Positions 1-7,271 of a stretch of DNA of 64,000 nucleotides are shown piece by piece. The notes below the pieces were generated by a model. That model had not been told where the DNA came from. It saw only the letters and a list, made by a program, of their open reading frames with translations, and did no database searches. How positions within the stretch are numbered: position 1 is the first letter of the stretch; the number at the start of each line of letters is the position of its first letter. The stretch is from assembly GCF_001613465.1 (NCBI RefSeq), contig NZ_BDCK01000015.1:558001-622000 (forward strand), in the 5' to 3' direction. The position numbers and the translations under genes are program-made. The stretch is from Nocardia niwae NBRC 108934 = DSM 45340 (lineage in GTDB: Bacteria > Actinomycetota > Actinomycetes > Mycobacteriales > Mycobacteriaceae).

Positions 1-208
1 GTTTTGCCGCTTCCTGGGTGATCTGGTCGGTGTTCGGAACCTGGGGGCTGGAAGGGCCGGGCATGGTGATCGACACGGTCGCGGGCTCGGGGGTGTCCGC
101 CGCCGTTTCGCTGTCATCACTCGAACATGCCGTGATCGCCGAAGCGGCCGCGAGCGCCCCGGCGAGCAGGACGAAGCGGCCCAAGGGCCGGTTGGGCTGG
201 TTTCTCAT
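1..208 (-). CDS. Putative lipoprotein, N-terminal part (cut by window edge)
   Basis: Only the first 69 codons lie in the window. The protein starts MRNQPNRPLGRF, continues with a hydrophobic Leu/Ala-rich stretch and reaches a lipobox-like ITAC at about residues 24-27, then a Ser/Asp/Glu/Thr-rich linker. That layout is a Sec signal peptide with lipidation at the cysteine, so the mature protein should be anchored on the outer face of the cytoplasmic membrane. An AGGAG ribosome-binding site precedes the ATG at 208. The functional domain lies outside the window, so no function can be given. Confidence 0.75.
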   Translation of the reverse strand, partial: MRNQPNRPLGRFVLLAGALAAASAITACSSDDSETAADTPEPATVSITMPGPSSPQVPNTDQITQEAAK

Positions 209-278
209 TCTTTCTTTCTCCTGGAAGTCGAAGCCGCGTTTCCTCGACCGGCGCCTGCGCCGGCGGCGGGATGCGCGA

Positions 279-620
279 TCAGTGGCCGGCCGCGTCGCGC
301 AGCCGCCTGCCTTCCCGCGCCTTGATCCGGCGGTGCTCGGCGACGATGACGAGGACGCCCGCGAGGATGCAGACGCCGCTGACGACCCCCGCGATCACCG
401 CCCAGCCCGCGAATCCGTATCCGGCGGCGGTGAGCGTGAGCGCCATGGCCACGATGCCTACCGCGACCAGGATGATGCCGGGCCAGTTGCGGGCGTCCTC
501 GATGGACTCTCCGGCGTGGCTGCGGTTGGTGCGGGTGTCGTCCGGGAACGTGTGGGTCCGGGGATGGTGCTGCTCTCCGGCGCCGGATCCCGCGGTCGGC
601 TCGTTCGGTGCTGGCAGCAT
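279..620 (-). CDS. usfY: Two-TM membrane protein resembling UsfY
   Basis: 113 residues. A polar N-terminus of about 45 residues is followed by two hydrophobic helices (about 47-68 and 72-93) and a basic tail beginning EHRRIK. The AGESI...WPG segment before the first helix and the EHRRI tail after the second match what I remember of mycobacterial UsfY, a small membrane protein encoded near sigF and belonging to its regulon. The biochemical role of UsfY is unknown. A SigF-like promoter lies about 100 nt upstream on the same strand, and a SigF gene is present at 7.3 kb. The family assignment is from memory and could be wrong; the two-TM topology is clear. Confidence 0.6.
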   Translation of the reverse strand: MLPAPNEPTAGSGAGEQHHPRTHTFPDDTRTNRSHAGESIEDARNWPGIILVAVGIVAMALTLTAAGYGFAGWAVIAGVVSGVCILAGVLVIVAEHRRIKAREGRRLRDAAGH

Positions 621-719
621 CGGATGTCCTTTCTGCTGAGCGGCAACGATTTCGGTGCGCGTGCCGCCCGGGGCCCGGAGCGTTCCCGCCGGGCCATCCG
701 GGGCGGCCGTACCGGTCGG

Positions 720-744
720 ATGCCCGCGTTAGCGGATCCGAAAC
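720..744 (-). promoter_or_regulatory. SigF-type promoter for the UsfY-like gene
   Basis: On the minus strand, GTTT (744-741), a 15-nt spacer and GGGCAT (725-720). It departs by one base from the SigF form GTTT-N15-GGGTA. It lies about 100 nt before the start at 620 and overlaps a second SigF-like promoter on the plus strand. Confidence 0.6.
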
Positions 745-751
745 GCGGGTA
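728..751 (+). promoter_or_regulatory. SigF-type promoter for the CBS-domain gene
   Basis: Plus strand: GTTA (728-731), 15-nt spacer, GGGTA (747-751), one mismatch in the -35 element. It sits 62 nt before the CBS gene start and interlocks with the minus-strand promoter, so transcription from the two may interfere. Confidence 0.5.
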
Positions 752-813
752 CGACGTCAGCGAGCCGCCCGATCCGGGCCGCTCATACCCGCAAAAGTCC
801 CAGGAGGACCCCG

Positions 814-1233
814 ATGACAACAGCACGGGACATCATGACCCGGAACGTGGAGTGCGTCCGCTCCAGCGACACGGTGGTCGCGGCCGCACAGCGCATGGCG
901 GAATTGAATGTCGGCGCCCTGCCCATCTGCGGCGAGGACGACAAATTGAAGGGAATGCTCACCGATCGCGACATCGTCGTCAAGGTGATCGCGCAGCGCA
1001 AGGACCCGCTCGGCGTCGACGCGGGCGAACTCGGCGGCGCGGAACTGGTCACCGTCGAAGCCGACGACGACGTGCGCAAGGTGATGTCGGTGATGTCGCA
1101 GCATCAGGTACGCCGTGTACCGGTGCTGGAGCAGGGCCGGCTGGTCGGCATCATCGCGCAGGCCGACGTCGCCACCGCCGTCGACAACACCCAGTCGGGA
1201 AGCATCGTGGAGGCGATCTCGACCGACTTCTGA
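814..1233 (+). CDS. Tandem CBS-domain protein, Hrp1-like
   Basis: 139 residues made almost entirely of two CBS domains (about 8-60 and 75-128), with the hallmarks ALPICGEDD, MLTDRDIVV and QVRRVPV. Length and order match M. tuberculosis Hrp1 (Rv2626c), a hypoxia-induced protein of the DosR regulon. CBS pairs usually bind adenosyl ligands and act as energy sensors, but the ligand of Hrp1-type proteins is not settled. The RBS AGGAGG (802-807) fixes the ATG at 814. A SigF-like promoter lies upstream, and AAAAGTCCC just before the RBS resembles half of a DosR box. No catalytic domain is attached, so a regulatory or ligand-binding role is inferred. Confidence 0.85.
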   Translation: MTTARDIMTRNVECVRSSDTVVAAAQRMAELNVGALPICGEDDKLKGMLTDRDIVVKVIAQRKDPLGVDAGELGGAELVTVEADDDVRKVMSVMSQHQVRRVPVLEQGRLVGIIAQADVATAVDNTQSGSIVEAISTDF

Positions 1234-1245
1234 GTCCGGCGCTCC

Positions 1246-1965
1246 TCAGACCGCGGCCGGGTGCATGTCGTAGACCGCGTAGGCCGCTCGGATCACCGGC
1301 TGGGCGACATTGCGCACCCGGATGCCGCCCGGAGTGGTGCCGCGTTCGGTCCCCGCGTGGGCATGACCGTGCAACGCCAGGTCGGCGCCGTGCTCGTCGA
1401 TCGCCTCGCCGAGCAGGTACGAACCGAGGAAGGGATAGATCTCCCTCGGCTCACCGTGCAGCGTGTCGCTGATCGGGGAATAATGCGTGAGCGCGACGGT
1501 GATGTCGGTGTCCAGCGCATCGAGCGCGGTGCCGAGTGCGGCGGCCACCTCCACGGTGTGCCCGGCGAATTCGCGCATCAAGGGTTCGCCGAAGACGCTC
1601 GCGCACTTGCCCGCGAATCCGCCGCCGAAGCCTTTCGTGCCCGCGACCCCGAGCGTGCTGCCGTCGACGTGCAACGTCACCGACGTCCCCTCCAGGACGG
1701 TGATGCCGTGGTCGGTCAGCGCGGCGGTGATCTCGCGTTCGGCGTCGCCGTGATAGTCATGATTACCCAGCACGGCGACGACCGGCACGCCCAGGTCGGC
1801 GAACTCCTCCGCGACGACCCTCCCTTCGTCGGCACCGCCGTGGCGGGTCAGATCGCCCGCCAGCAGGAGCACGTCGGCCCGCTCGACGAGTCCCTCCAGC
1901 GCCGGCCGCCATTGCCCGCGCGAGTCCACGCCGAGATGTACGTCACCGACCGCGGCTATTCGCAT
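1246..1965 (-). CDS. Calcineurin-like metallophosphoesterase
   Basis: 239 residues with the full dinuclear metal set: GDVH (7-10), GDL (37-39), GNHDYH (67-72), a later HYSP (about residue 163) and GHAH (about residue 200). Such enzymes cleave phosphomono- or diesters with Mn or Fe; the substrate cannot be read from sequence. I chose the ATG at 1965. AAGGAG lies nine bases before it, whereas the TTG at 1974 abuts that RBS and cannot use it. It is the last gene of an operon with the BON and nucleotidyltransferase genes (6-nt gap to the BON stop). The substrate could be a nucleotide made or sensed by that NTase-like protein, but this is only inference. Confidence 0.85.
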   Translation of the reverse strand: MRIAAVGDVHLGVDSRGQWRPALEGLVERADVLLLAGDLTRHGGADEGRVVAEEFADLGVPVVAVLGNHDYHGDAEREITAALTDHGITVLEGTSVTLHVDGSTLGVAGTKGFGGGFAGKCASVFGEPLMREFAGHTVEVAAALGTALDALDTDITVALTHYSPISDTLHGEPREIYPFLGSYLLGEAIDEHGADLALHGHAHAGTERGTTPGGIRVRNVAQPVIRAAYAVYDMHPAAV

Positions 1966-1970
1966 GCGGC

Positions 1971-2240
1971 TCAACTCCTTTCGGATCCGTCCGGCTCCAG
2001 CGTCTCGGTCTCGACGGGGGCCGTGGGACGGGTGACATGGACGTCGTTGTGGATCCGGGCGTGCGGGAGTTGCTCATGCACCACGGTTTCCATCTGTTTC
2101 TTGCAGTTCTCGCTGCTCACCTCGCCGCAGAGCACCACGACGTCGCCCCGGATGGTCACCTGCACCCCGAGCTCGGCGGTACGGGGGTCCTCCGCCAGCG
2201 CCCGGCGCAACCGTGCGACCAGGTATTGCGGCTGTTCCAT
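1971..2240 (-). CDS. BON-domain protein
   Basis: 89 residues, essentially one BON domain (about 5-70): the alpha-beta pattern VARLRRALAEDPR...VQVTIRGDVVVLCGEVSS, with the conserved glycine of the central turn. BON domains are thought to bind phospholipid or protein partners. No signal peptide or TM segment is present, so it should be cytosolic or peripheral. Its ATG at 2240 follows the stop codon of the upstream nucleotidyltransferase with no intervening base, and the phosphoesterase follows, so the three are almost certainly co-transcribed. Small BON proteins are often stress-induced, which fits this locus. Confidence 0.8.
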   Translation of the reverse strand: MEQPQYLVARLRRALAEDPRTAELGVQVTIRGDVVVLCGEVSSENCKKQMETVVHEQLPHARIHNDVHVTRPTAPVETETLEPDGSERS

Positions 2241-2804
2241 CTACTCCACCTTTCCGGTGCGGGTGATGCCGAGATCGTCCAGCAAGCCCATGAACGCCCG
2301 CGCGTAGGGCGAGGCCTTGGTCTGCTCGCGCACCACTTCCCAGTCCACCTGTTCGCGCAGGTCACGCGCGATGTGCAGGATCGGGCTCAGATCCAGGCGG
2401 TGCGCGTCGAAGACAAGCATCTTGTCCACCATCAGATCGGTACCGCTGATCACGGGTGCCTTGGCCGGACCGATCCGCATCTCGGTGGCCCGGTCGAGCA
2501 GGTCATCGGTGACGTCACGATCGTTCGGACGATGGATGACATCGACGAGAACGTCGTCGGCGTAGACCTTGCGCAGCCAGTTCTCCGGCGGGTCGCACAC
2601 CCGCAGGCCCGCGCGGGCCAGTGTGTGCACCGCCCGCCCGCTGTCCTCGGGTTTGACGAAGATGTCGACGTCGTGCTGGGAGGCAGGGCCGCCACGGGCG
2701 TAGACCGCGCAGCCGCCCGCCACCGCGAATCGGATATCCGTCGCCGCCAGCGCGTTCACCGTGCGGGTGAGCGCATGCAGCAGCTGATCGGTGGTAACGG
2801 CCAT
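2241..2804 (-). CDS. Nucleotidyltransferase-fold protein
   Basis: 187 residues starting MAVTTDQLL. It carries the NTase core: AVAGGCAVYARGG (27-39), then HDVDIFV (44-50) with Asp45 and Asp47 placed as the metal-binding pair. The C-terminal half is helical and ends near DDLGITRTGKVE. Stand-alone NTase proteins of this size include AbiEii/MNT-type toxins and generic DNA-polymerase-beta-like domains. There is no partner antitoxin (HEPN or AbiEi), so a toxin call is not supported. A longer reading to 3032 is open but lacks an RBS and coding character. First gene of a three-gene operon with BON and metallophosphoesterase; a weak SigF-like motif (GATT-N15-GGGTA) ends about 10 nt before the start. 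Confidence 0.75.
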   Translation of the reverse strand: MAVTTDQLLHALTRTVNALAATDIRFAVAGGCAVYARGGPASQHDVDIFVKPEDSGRAVHTLARAGLRVCDPPENWLRKVYADDVLVDVIHRPNDRDVTDDLLDRATEMRIGPAKAPVISGTDLMVDKMLVFDAHRLDLSPILHIARDLREQVDWEVVREQTKASPYARAFMGLLDDLGITRTGKVE

Positions 2805-2831
2805 GCAGCGGTGGTACCCGGCGGACACCGG

Positions 2832-2855
2832 GTTAATCGACGTTTCACCGGGTAT
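2832..2855 (+). promoter_or_regulatory. SigF-like promoter for the ChaB-like gene
   Basis: GTTA (2832-2835), 14-nt spacer, GGGTAT (2850-2855). It is weaker than the exact sites at 6680, 8486, 9222 and 40296. It lies about 90 nt before the start at 2947. Confidence 0.4.
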
Positions 2856-2946
2856 GCGTCCGGATATCCGGAGGGCTCGCACCTGGCGGCACCGGGCTTG
2901 CGGACCATTTCGGACCACCGGCCTCGGGACGCGAAGGGAGCGGCAC

Positions 2947-3372
2947 ATGCCCAAGACGACAGCACGCGGCGACGTGAAGAAGTCCGAGTTGCCCAGCACG
3001 CTGGAGCGGTCGGAAGAGAAGGCGCAGCGCACCTTCGCCGAGGCCCACGACGCCGCGCTCGAACAGTACGACGGCGACGAGCAGCGTGCCCACCGGGTGG
3101 CCTACGCCGCGCTGAAGCACAGCTACGAGAAGGTCGGCGACCACTGGGAGCCCAAGCCGCGCCGCGGTCCCTCCGACGAGCGCGCCGCCCAACGCGGCCC
3201 GAACGCGAAGGGCGAGACCGCGGAAGGCGTCGACGCCAACGCTTCGAAAGACCATCTGCTCGGCATCGCGCGGCGGCTGGACATCTCCGGCCGCTCACGA
3301 ATGACCAAGGACGAACTCGTCGAGGCGATCAAGAAACGCAATCGCCGGGAGGCCGCGCGTGCCCGAGGATGA
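2947..3372 (+). CDS. ChaB-like protein with C-terminal Rho-N/SAP-like motif
   Basis: 141 residues. Positions about 10-80 carry the ChaB signature (ELPSTLERSEEKAQRTFAEAHDAALEQY, AAYAALKHSYEKVGDHW), named after an E. coli cation-transport regulator of uncertain role. A lysine/arginine-rich linker leads to a helical motif (about 100-135: SKDHLLGIARRLDISGRSRMTKDELVEAIKK) of Rho N-terminal/SAP type, usually nucleic-acid binding. This fusion is common in actinobacteria and often stress-induced. The upstream in-frame extension to 2791 has no RBS. The stop overlaps the GTG start of the next gene, so the two are translationally coupled. Confidence 0.8.
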   Translation: MPKTTARGDVKKSELPSTLERSEEKAQRTFAEAHDAALEQYDGDEQRAHRVAYAALKHSYEKVGDHWEPKPRRGPSDERAAQRGPNAKGETAEGVDANASKDHLLGIARRLDISGRSRMTKDELVEAIKKRNRREAARARG

Positions 3373-3871
3373 CCACGGCGCGTGGGCCCGCCGCGCGCGG
3401 GGTGAGACCGAACTGGAACGACTGGACCGGAACTGGAGCAGCCTGATCCAGGAATTGCGCGTCGTGCAGACGGGCGTGCAATTCCTGTTCGGCGCGCTGC
3501 TGGTGCTGCCGTTCCAGGCGTCGTTCGGCACGCTGTCGCCCGGCATGCGAGCGCTCTACCTGGCCACGCTGGCCGCCGTGCTCGGGGCGACGGTCTTCCT
3601 GATCGCGCCGGTGTCCTGGCATCGGATCCTCTTCCGCAGGCACCGGCTGGGCAATGTCGTCTCGGCCGCACATCGGTGCGCGATGACGGGCGTCGCGCTG
3701 CTGGGGCTGGCGTTGATCGGCGCGGTGACCCTCGTCGTCGACTACGTCACGGGGACGGCCGCGGCGGTGGTGTCCGCCGTCGCGAGTGTCGCCCTGTTCG
3801 GGGCGACCTGGCTGGTCGCGCCGTGGCGCTGGCGCAGCGCCTCCGAGGATGTCCGCGCCGACCACTACTGA
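3359..3871 (+). CDS. DUF6328-type four-TM membrane protein
   Basis: 170 residues. The N-terminal 30 residues are charged (RRARGETELERLDRNWSSLIQELRVVQTG), followed by four hydrophobic helices at about 38-58, 65-83, 105-128 and 132-153, then a short basic tail. The conserved start ELRVVQTGVQFLFGALLVLPF is typical of a small actinobacterial integral membrane family I recognise as DUF6328, with no known function. It starts with GTG at 3359, overlapping the preceding ChaB-like gene by 14 nt. Confidence 0.75.
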   Translation: MPEDDHGAWARRARGETELERLDRNWSSLIQELRVVQTGVQFLFGALLVLPFQASFGTLSPGMRALYLATLAAVLGATVFLIAPVSWHRILFRRHRLGNVVSAAHRCAMTGVALLGLALIGAVTLVVDYVTGTAAAVVSAVASVALFGATWLVAPWRWRSASEDVRADHY

Positions 3872-3893
3872 CCCCACCCGGCCCCAACGCCTG

Positions 3894-5105
3894 TCACCGG
3901 GCCCAGGAGACGACTTCGCCCGCGTGCGCGGGAGCGCCTCGGTGGTAGGCACTGAGCGTCTCCGCGGCGACGCGGTCCCAGGAATTCCGGCTCGCTGCCC
4001 GCTGATAGCTTGCGGCGCCCCACGTTTCGCGCAGCGTCGGGTCGGCGAGCAGGGGACGCACGGCCCGGGCGATCGCGTCGGCGTCCGGTGGGGCGACGAA
4101 TCGGCCGGTGACGCCGTCGACCACAGTGTCCAGCAGACCGCCGACGGGCGTGGCGATCACCGGTTTCCCGCAGGCCATCGCCTCCAGAGCCACCCTCCCG
4201 AACGGTTCGTACCACGGCGTGCAGACCACCACGTCCGCGGAGCGGTACAGCCGCGGCAGCGCCGACCGCGTCACCGGTCCGGTCAGCCGGAGTCGTTCGC
4301 GCACACCGTGATCCGAGGCGAGGCGGCGCAGTCGACGTCCCTCGGCGTCGTCTTCGTCGTCGGCGGCCGGGCCGCCCACGATCACCAGTTCCGTATCCGG
4401 GAGGTCGGCCAGCGCCTTGATCACCGGGTCGAATCCGCTGCGTCGCACCAGCTCTCCGGCGGCCAGCAATCGGTGCGCGGCATGCCGGTCGGCCGCTGCG
4501 CCCTCCGGGGTGAACACGGTGAGGTCGACCCCGTGCGGCACGATCGAGGTCCGGAATCGCGGCACTCCCATTCTGGCCAATTCCGCGATTTCGTCGGAGC
4601 AGGTCGCCACCACGTGGGCCGCTCGCGTCGCGATGAGCCGCTCGAACCGGATGCGCGAGCGCGGGCTCGGGTCGGCGAGACCTTCACTGCGCCGCTGCAC
4701 GGTGCCCAGGCCGTGGAAGGTGAGTACCACGGGGACGCCGTGGGCACGGGCGGCCAGCTCGGCGGCGAGCCCGGACTTCCAGTAGTGCGCGTGCGAGATG
4801 TCCGGTTGCTCGGCGGCCCAGTGCCGGCGCAGGCCGGTGCCGAAGTCCCCGAGATAGGGCAGGGTCCGGTCGCTCGGCAGCGGCGTGGGCGGTCCGGCCG
4901 CGACGTGCACCACGCGGTAGCCGCCTTCGGCGAGCAGCTCGGCGGGGGCGCGCGCACTGATGCGCCGGGTATAGACGGTCACCTCGTGGCCGCGGCGCGC
5001 GTACGCCGCCGACAATTCGGCTACGTAGGTGCCGCGGCCGCCCCCATCGGCGGGGCTGCCCTCGGCGAGGGGGCTGGCGTCTTCGGAAACCATGGCAATC
5101 TTCAC
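3894..5105 (-). CDS. GT4-family glycosyltransferase
   Basis: 403 residues with a GT-B layout. The N-terminal acceptor domain begins VKIAMVSEDASPLAEG and contains a glycine-rich GGGRGTYVAELS loop. The C-terminal nucleotide-sugar domain has GGPAADDED, LTGPV and the GT4 retaining signature EPFGRVALEAMACGKPVIAT, the E-x7-E donor motif. It should transfer a sugar from an NDP-sugar in the cytosol; the acceptor is not known. The GTG start at 5105 has GGAG five bases upstream; longer open readings lack an RBS. A SigF-type promoter (GTTT-N15-GGGCAT) lies about 100 nt upstream, suggesting a stress-related glycan or glycolipid. Confidence 0.85.
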   Translation of the reverse strand: MKIAMVSEDASPLAEGSPADGGGRGTYVAELSAAYARRGHEVTVYTRRISARAPAELLAEGGYRVVHVAAGPPTPLPSDRTLPYLGDFGTGLRRHWAAEQPDISHAHYWKSGLAAELAARAHGVPVVLTFHGLGTVQRRSEGLADPSPRSRIRFERLIATRAAHVVATCSDEIAELARMGVPRFRTSIVPHGVDLTVFTPEGAAADRHAAHRLLAAGELVRRSGFDPVIKALADLPDTELVIVGGPAADDEDDAEGRRLRRLASDHGVRERLRLTGPVTRSALPRLYRSADVVVCTPWYEPFGRVALEAMACGKPVIATPVGGLLDTVVDGVTGRFVAPPDADAIARAVRPLLADPTLRETWGAASYQRAASRNSWDRVAAETLSAYHRGAPAHAGEVVSWAR

Positions 5106-5204
5106 CGGGTGCTCCGTTCTCGTCGCGGGGCACCCTCCGGCAGCGCGAATACGCGCGGTTGCCCTACGACCGGCATCGCGTGACGTTCGGGATATGTCGG
5201 GGAT

Positions 5205-5229
5205 ATGCCCGGAGGCGGATCGATGAAAC
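5205..5229 (-). promoter_or_regulatory. SigF-type promoter for the glycosyltransferase gene
   Basis: Minus strand: GTTT (5229-5226), 15-nt spacer, GGGCAT (5210-5205), the same form as the site before the UsfY-like gene. The predicted leader is about 95 nt. The remaining intergenic stretch to 5496 holds no gene I can support; a looser GTTC-N17-GGGAA (5303-5328) could serve the STAS gene. Confidence 0.6.
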
Positions 5230-5496
5230 CCCACGTCAGCGGTAATATCACCAGCCGAACGGTCGGTTTGTGCCGGTGACGGGGGCTCTGGCGGCGGGTC
5301 ACGTTCTCCTACCGAACGCTGTCGGGAACGGGTGGTCCGTGCCACACTGTAGGGAGGTTGAGATCACAGCCGACCCCGGTTCGACGCATTCGGCGCAGCC
5401 GGTCGATGGGACGGCACGGCAACCGATTCGCGGTCGCGCCGCCTTCGTCCCCGGCCGCCGCGGAGGGCTGGATACCCCCTACATGGGAGGTTCGAC

Positions 5497-5910
5497 TTGT
5501 CTGCCATTTCTCTGCTACGGGAGCATGCCGAGGGCGTGCATCTCAATGGTTCGGGACCGGGCCGTCGTCGGGACAACCGGTTGTGGGCGCAGCGGGTGGA
5601 TCGCCGCCGGGAATGCGTGGTGGTCCGTGTCGAAGGCGAGTTGGACGCCGCTGTGTCGGCCGAGTTCTTCGAGACGATCGATCGTGCGTTGCAGTCACCG
5701 TGCGATGCCGTGGTGATCGATCTGCGGGCGGCGAGGTTCTTGAGTCTGCGCGCGGCCGTGCGGCTCGGCGGCCTGCGTAGGGATGGAGTCGGACGGCCGG
5801 ATCTGCGGATCGTGGCGGGCGGACCGGGAGTGGAGCGCGCGCTCGAGGTGACCGGTGTGCGGTCGTTGTTCCCCAGCTACTCCACCATGCGGGCGGCCCT
5901 GGACGCCTGA
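5497..5910 (+). CDS. STAS-domain protein (anti-sigma-factor antagonist-like)
   Basis: 137 residues. The STAS fold spans about 38-130: VVVRVEGELDAAVSAEFFETIDRAL, then VVIDLRAARFLSLRAAVRL, where the serine of FLSL occupies the phosphorylation site of SpoIIAA/RsbV-type antagonists. Such proteins bind RsbW-type anti-sigma factors when unphosphorylated and release the sigma factor. A TTG start at 5497 is chosen because GGGAGG (5485-5490) is correctly spaced. An RsbW-like gene and sigF lie 1 kb downstream on the same strand, so this is a candidate antagonist in the same switch. The usual SSG around the serine is replaced by LSL, so regulation may differ from the textbook case. Confidence 0.8.
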   Translation: MSAISLLREHAEGVHLNGSGPGRRRDNRLWAQRVDRRRECVVVRVEGELDAAVSAEFFETIDRALQSPCDAVVIDLRAARFLSLRAAVRLGGLRRDGVGRPDLRIVAGGPGVERALEVTGVRSLFPSYSTMRAALDA

Positions 5911-5936
5911 GGTGCCCCGAAGCCCGTGCTCACGGT

Positions 5937-6674
5937 GTGACCGCCGCCGATCCGGTCACACCGAGCGCACCGGCATCGGATACTTTTGCGGTGAGTGAGA
6001 GCAGGTCGGTCCAGTCCGAGGAAGCCCTCGCGCTGGACCGCGTGATCGGTTCGGGAACGCCGCAGAGTGTGGGCAGTTTCCGGTTCTGGTTCGCCGACCG
6101 GCGATGGGAATGGTCGGACGAGGTCGCGTCGATGCACGGCTACGCACCCGGTGCGGTGACGCCGACGACGGAACTATTGCTGACGCACAAACATCCGGAG
6201 GATCGCGCAGCGGTGGCCAGGGCCCTGGAGCGGTCGATCGCCGACGCGGAGCCGTTCTCCAGCCGGCACCGCATCATCGACACCACCGGCGTCGTGCGTC
6301 ACGTGATCCTGGTCGCCGATCGGATGCTCGATGAGGCGGGGCGAGTCATCGGCACTTCCGGCTACTACATCGATGTCACCGACACCCTCGCCGAACACCG
6401 GCAGGAGACGCTGGACGGCGCCCTGCCCGAGCTGTACGCCGCCCGAGCCGTGATCGAGCAGGCGAAGGGCGCGCTCATGCTGATCTACGGCATCGGGCCC
6501 GAGCAGGCGTTCCGGGTGCTGAGCTGGCGGTCGCAGGAAACCAACGTCAAATTGCGCAAGCTTGCCGCCCGGCTGGTCACCGACATGCCCGGCCTGACGC
6601 GAGTTCCCGCCGCGCTGCGAACCGAGTTCGACCACCTGCTGCTCACCGCCCACGAACGCATCGACGGCGACTGA
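5937..6674 (+). CDS. PAS-ANTAR RNA-binding regulator
   Basis: 245 residues. A PAS_3-type sensor domain (about 45-150) contains FRFWFADRRWEWSDEVASMHGY and a C-terminal SGYYIDVTDTL. The ANTAR domain (about 160-225) contains ARAVIEQAKGALMLIYGIGPEQAF and RSQETNVKLRKLA. ANTAR domains bind twin-hairpin RNA and act by antitermination. The GTG at 5937 follows the STAS gene by 26 nt; a second in-frame GTG at 5991 is possible, and neither has a strong RBS. The ANTAR part is very close to the stand-alone ANTAR protein at 31336-31620. Confidence 0.85.
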   Translation: MTAADPVTPSAPASDTFAVSESRSVQSEEALALDRVIGSGTPQSVGSFRFWFADRRWEWSDEVASMHGYAPGAVTPTTELLLTHKHPEDRAAVARALERSIADAEPFSSRHRIIDTTGVVRHVILVADRMLDEAGRVIGTSGYYIDVTDTLAEHRQETLDGALPELYAARAVIEQAKGALMLIYGIGPEQAFRVLSWRSQETNVKLRKLAARLVTDMPGLTRVPAALRTEFDHLLLTAHERIDGD

Positions 6675-6679
6675 CCGGC

Positions 6680-6703
6680 GTTTCGATCCGGCCTCGGCGG
6701 GTA
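6680..6703 (+). promoter_or_regulatory. SigF-type promoter of the rsbW-sigF operon
   Basis: Exact GTTT (6680-6683), 15-nt spacer, GGGTA (6699-6703). It lies 137 nt before the RsbW start, matching the known autoregulation of mycobacterial usfX-sigF. Confidence 0.75.
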
Positions 6704-6839
6704 CGTCCTCGGACGAGGAACGCGGCGGTATGCCTGCTCCACAGTCCGCGGTACCCGCGGTGTTTCGGTGGCCAGGAGAACCCGCGGCGATGTGCAGGCC
6801 ACGGTGGAGTGGCTGTGAGGACAAGGTGGTGATGGGCAA

Positions 6840-7271
6840 ATGGGGGAGTGGACTTCCCGATCCTTTACCGACACGACGACTGTCGGTGTGCGCGTGCCCG
6901 CCCGGCTGGAGCAGCTGACCATGCTGCGCGCGCTCGCCGAGACCGTCGCACTCATCGCCGACTTCGCTCTCGACGAGGTGACCGACATCCGGCTCGCGCT
7001 CGACGAGGTCGCGACCTCACTCATCCTCGACGCGGCGCCCGGCTCGACGATCGACTGCGAGTTCACCTACGACACCGACAAGATGTTCGTGCACGTCTCG
7101 TCGGTCGCGGTCACCGAGTCGGTGGTCGGCCATGCCGGGCTCGGCTGGCATATCGTGCGGACGCTGACCGACTCGATCGCCGCCGCGCAGGGCTCCTACG
7201 ACAGCGTGCTGGGCGGATATCCGACAGTGATCGACTTCAGCTGGGTGCGGGGTGCCCCGAATGGCGAGTGA
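6840..7271 (+). CDS. rsbW: RsbW/UsfX-type anti-sigma factor (GHKL ATPase fold)
   Basis: 143 residues of HATPase_c/RsbW type. N-terminal strands GVRVPARLEQLTMLRALAETV, an N-box-like helix DIRLALDEVATSLILDA, and a G-box-like GLGWHIVRTLTDSI support the fold. Family members bind a SigF/SigB-type sigma factor and phosphorylate or bind a STAS antagonist. It is immediately upstream of and overlaps the SigF gene by 11 nt, the arrangement of mycobacterial usfX(rsbW)-sigF. Canonical N-box residues are partly degenerate, as in other actinobacterial UsfX proteins, so kinase activity is not assured. The ATG at 6840 is preceded only by a weak RBS. Confidence 0.85.
   Translation: MGEWTSRSFTDTTTVGVRVPARLEQLTMLRALAETVALIADFALDEVTDIRLALDEVATSLILDAAPGSTIDCEFTYDTDKMFVHVSSVAVTESVVGHAGLGWHIVRTLTDSIAAAQGSYDSVLGGYPTVIDFSWVRGAPNGE

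Noticed and set aside
18..1472. 484-codon open frame on the plus strand
   Set aside because: It crosses the lipoprotein, UsfY-like and CBS genes in other frames, is Arg-rich and has no RBS; a high-GC shadow.
2241..2804. Toxin-antitoxin system based on the nucleotidyltransferase
   Set aside because: No HEPN, AbiEi or other antitoxin partner; the neighbours are a BON protein and a phosphoesterase.
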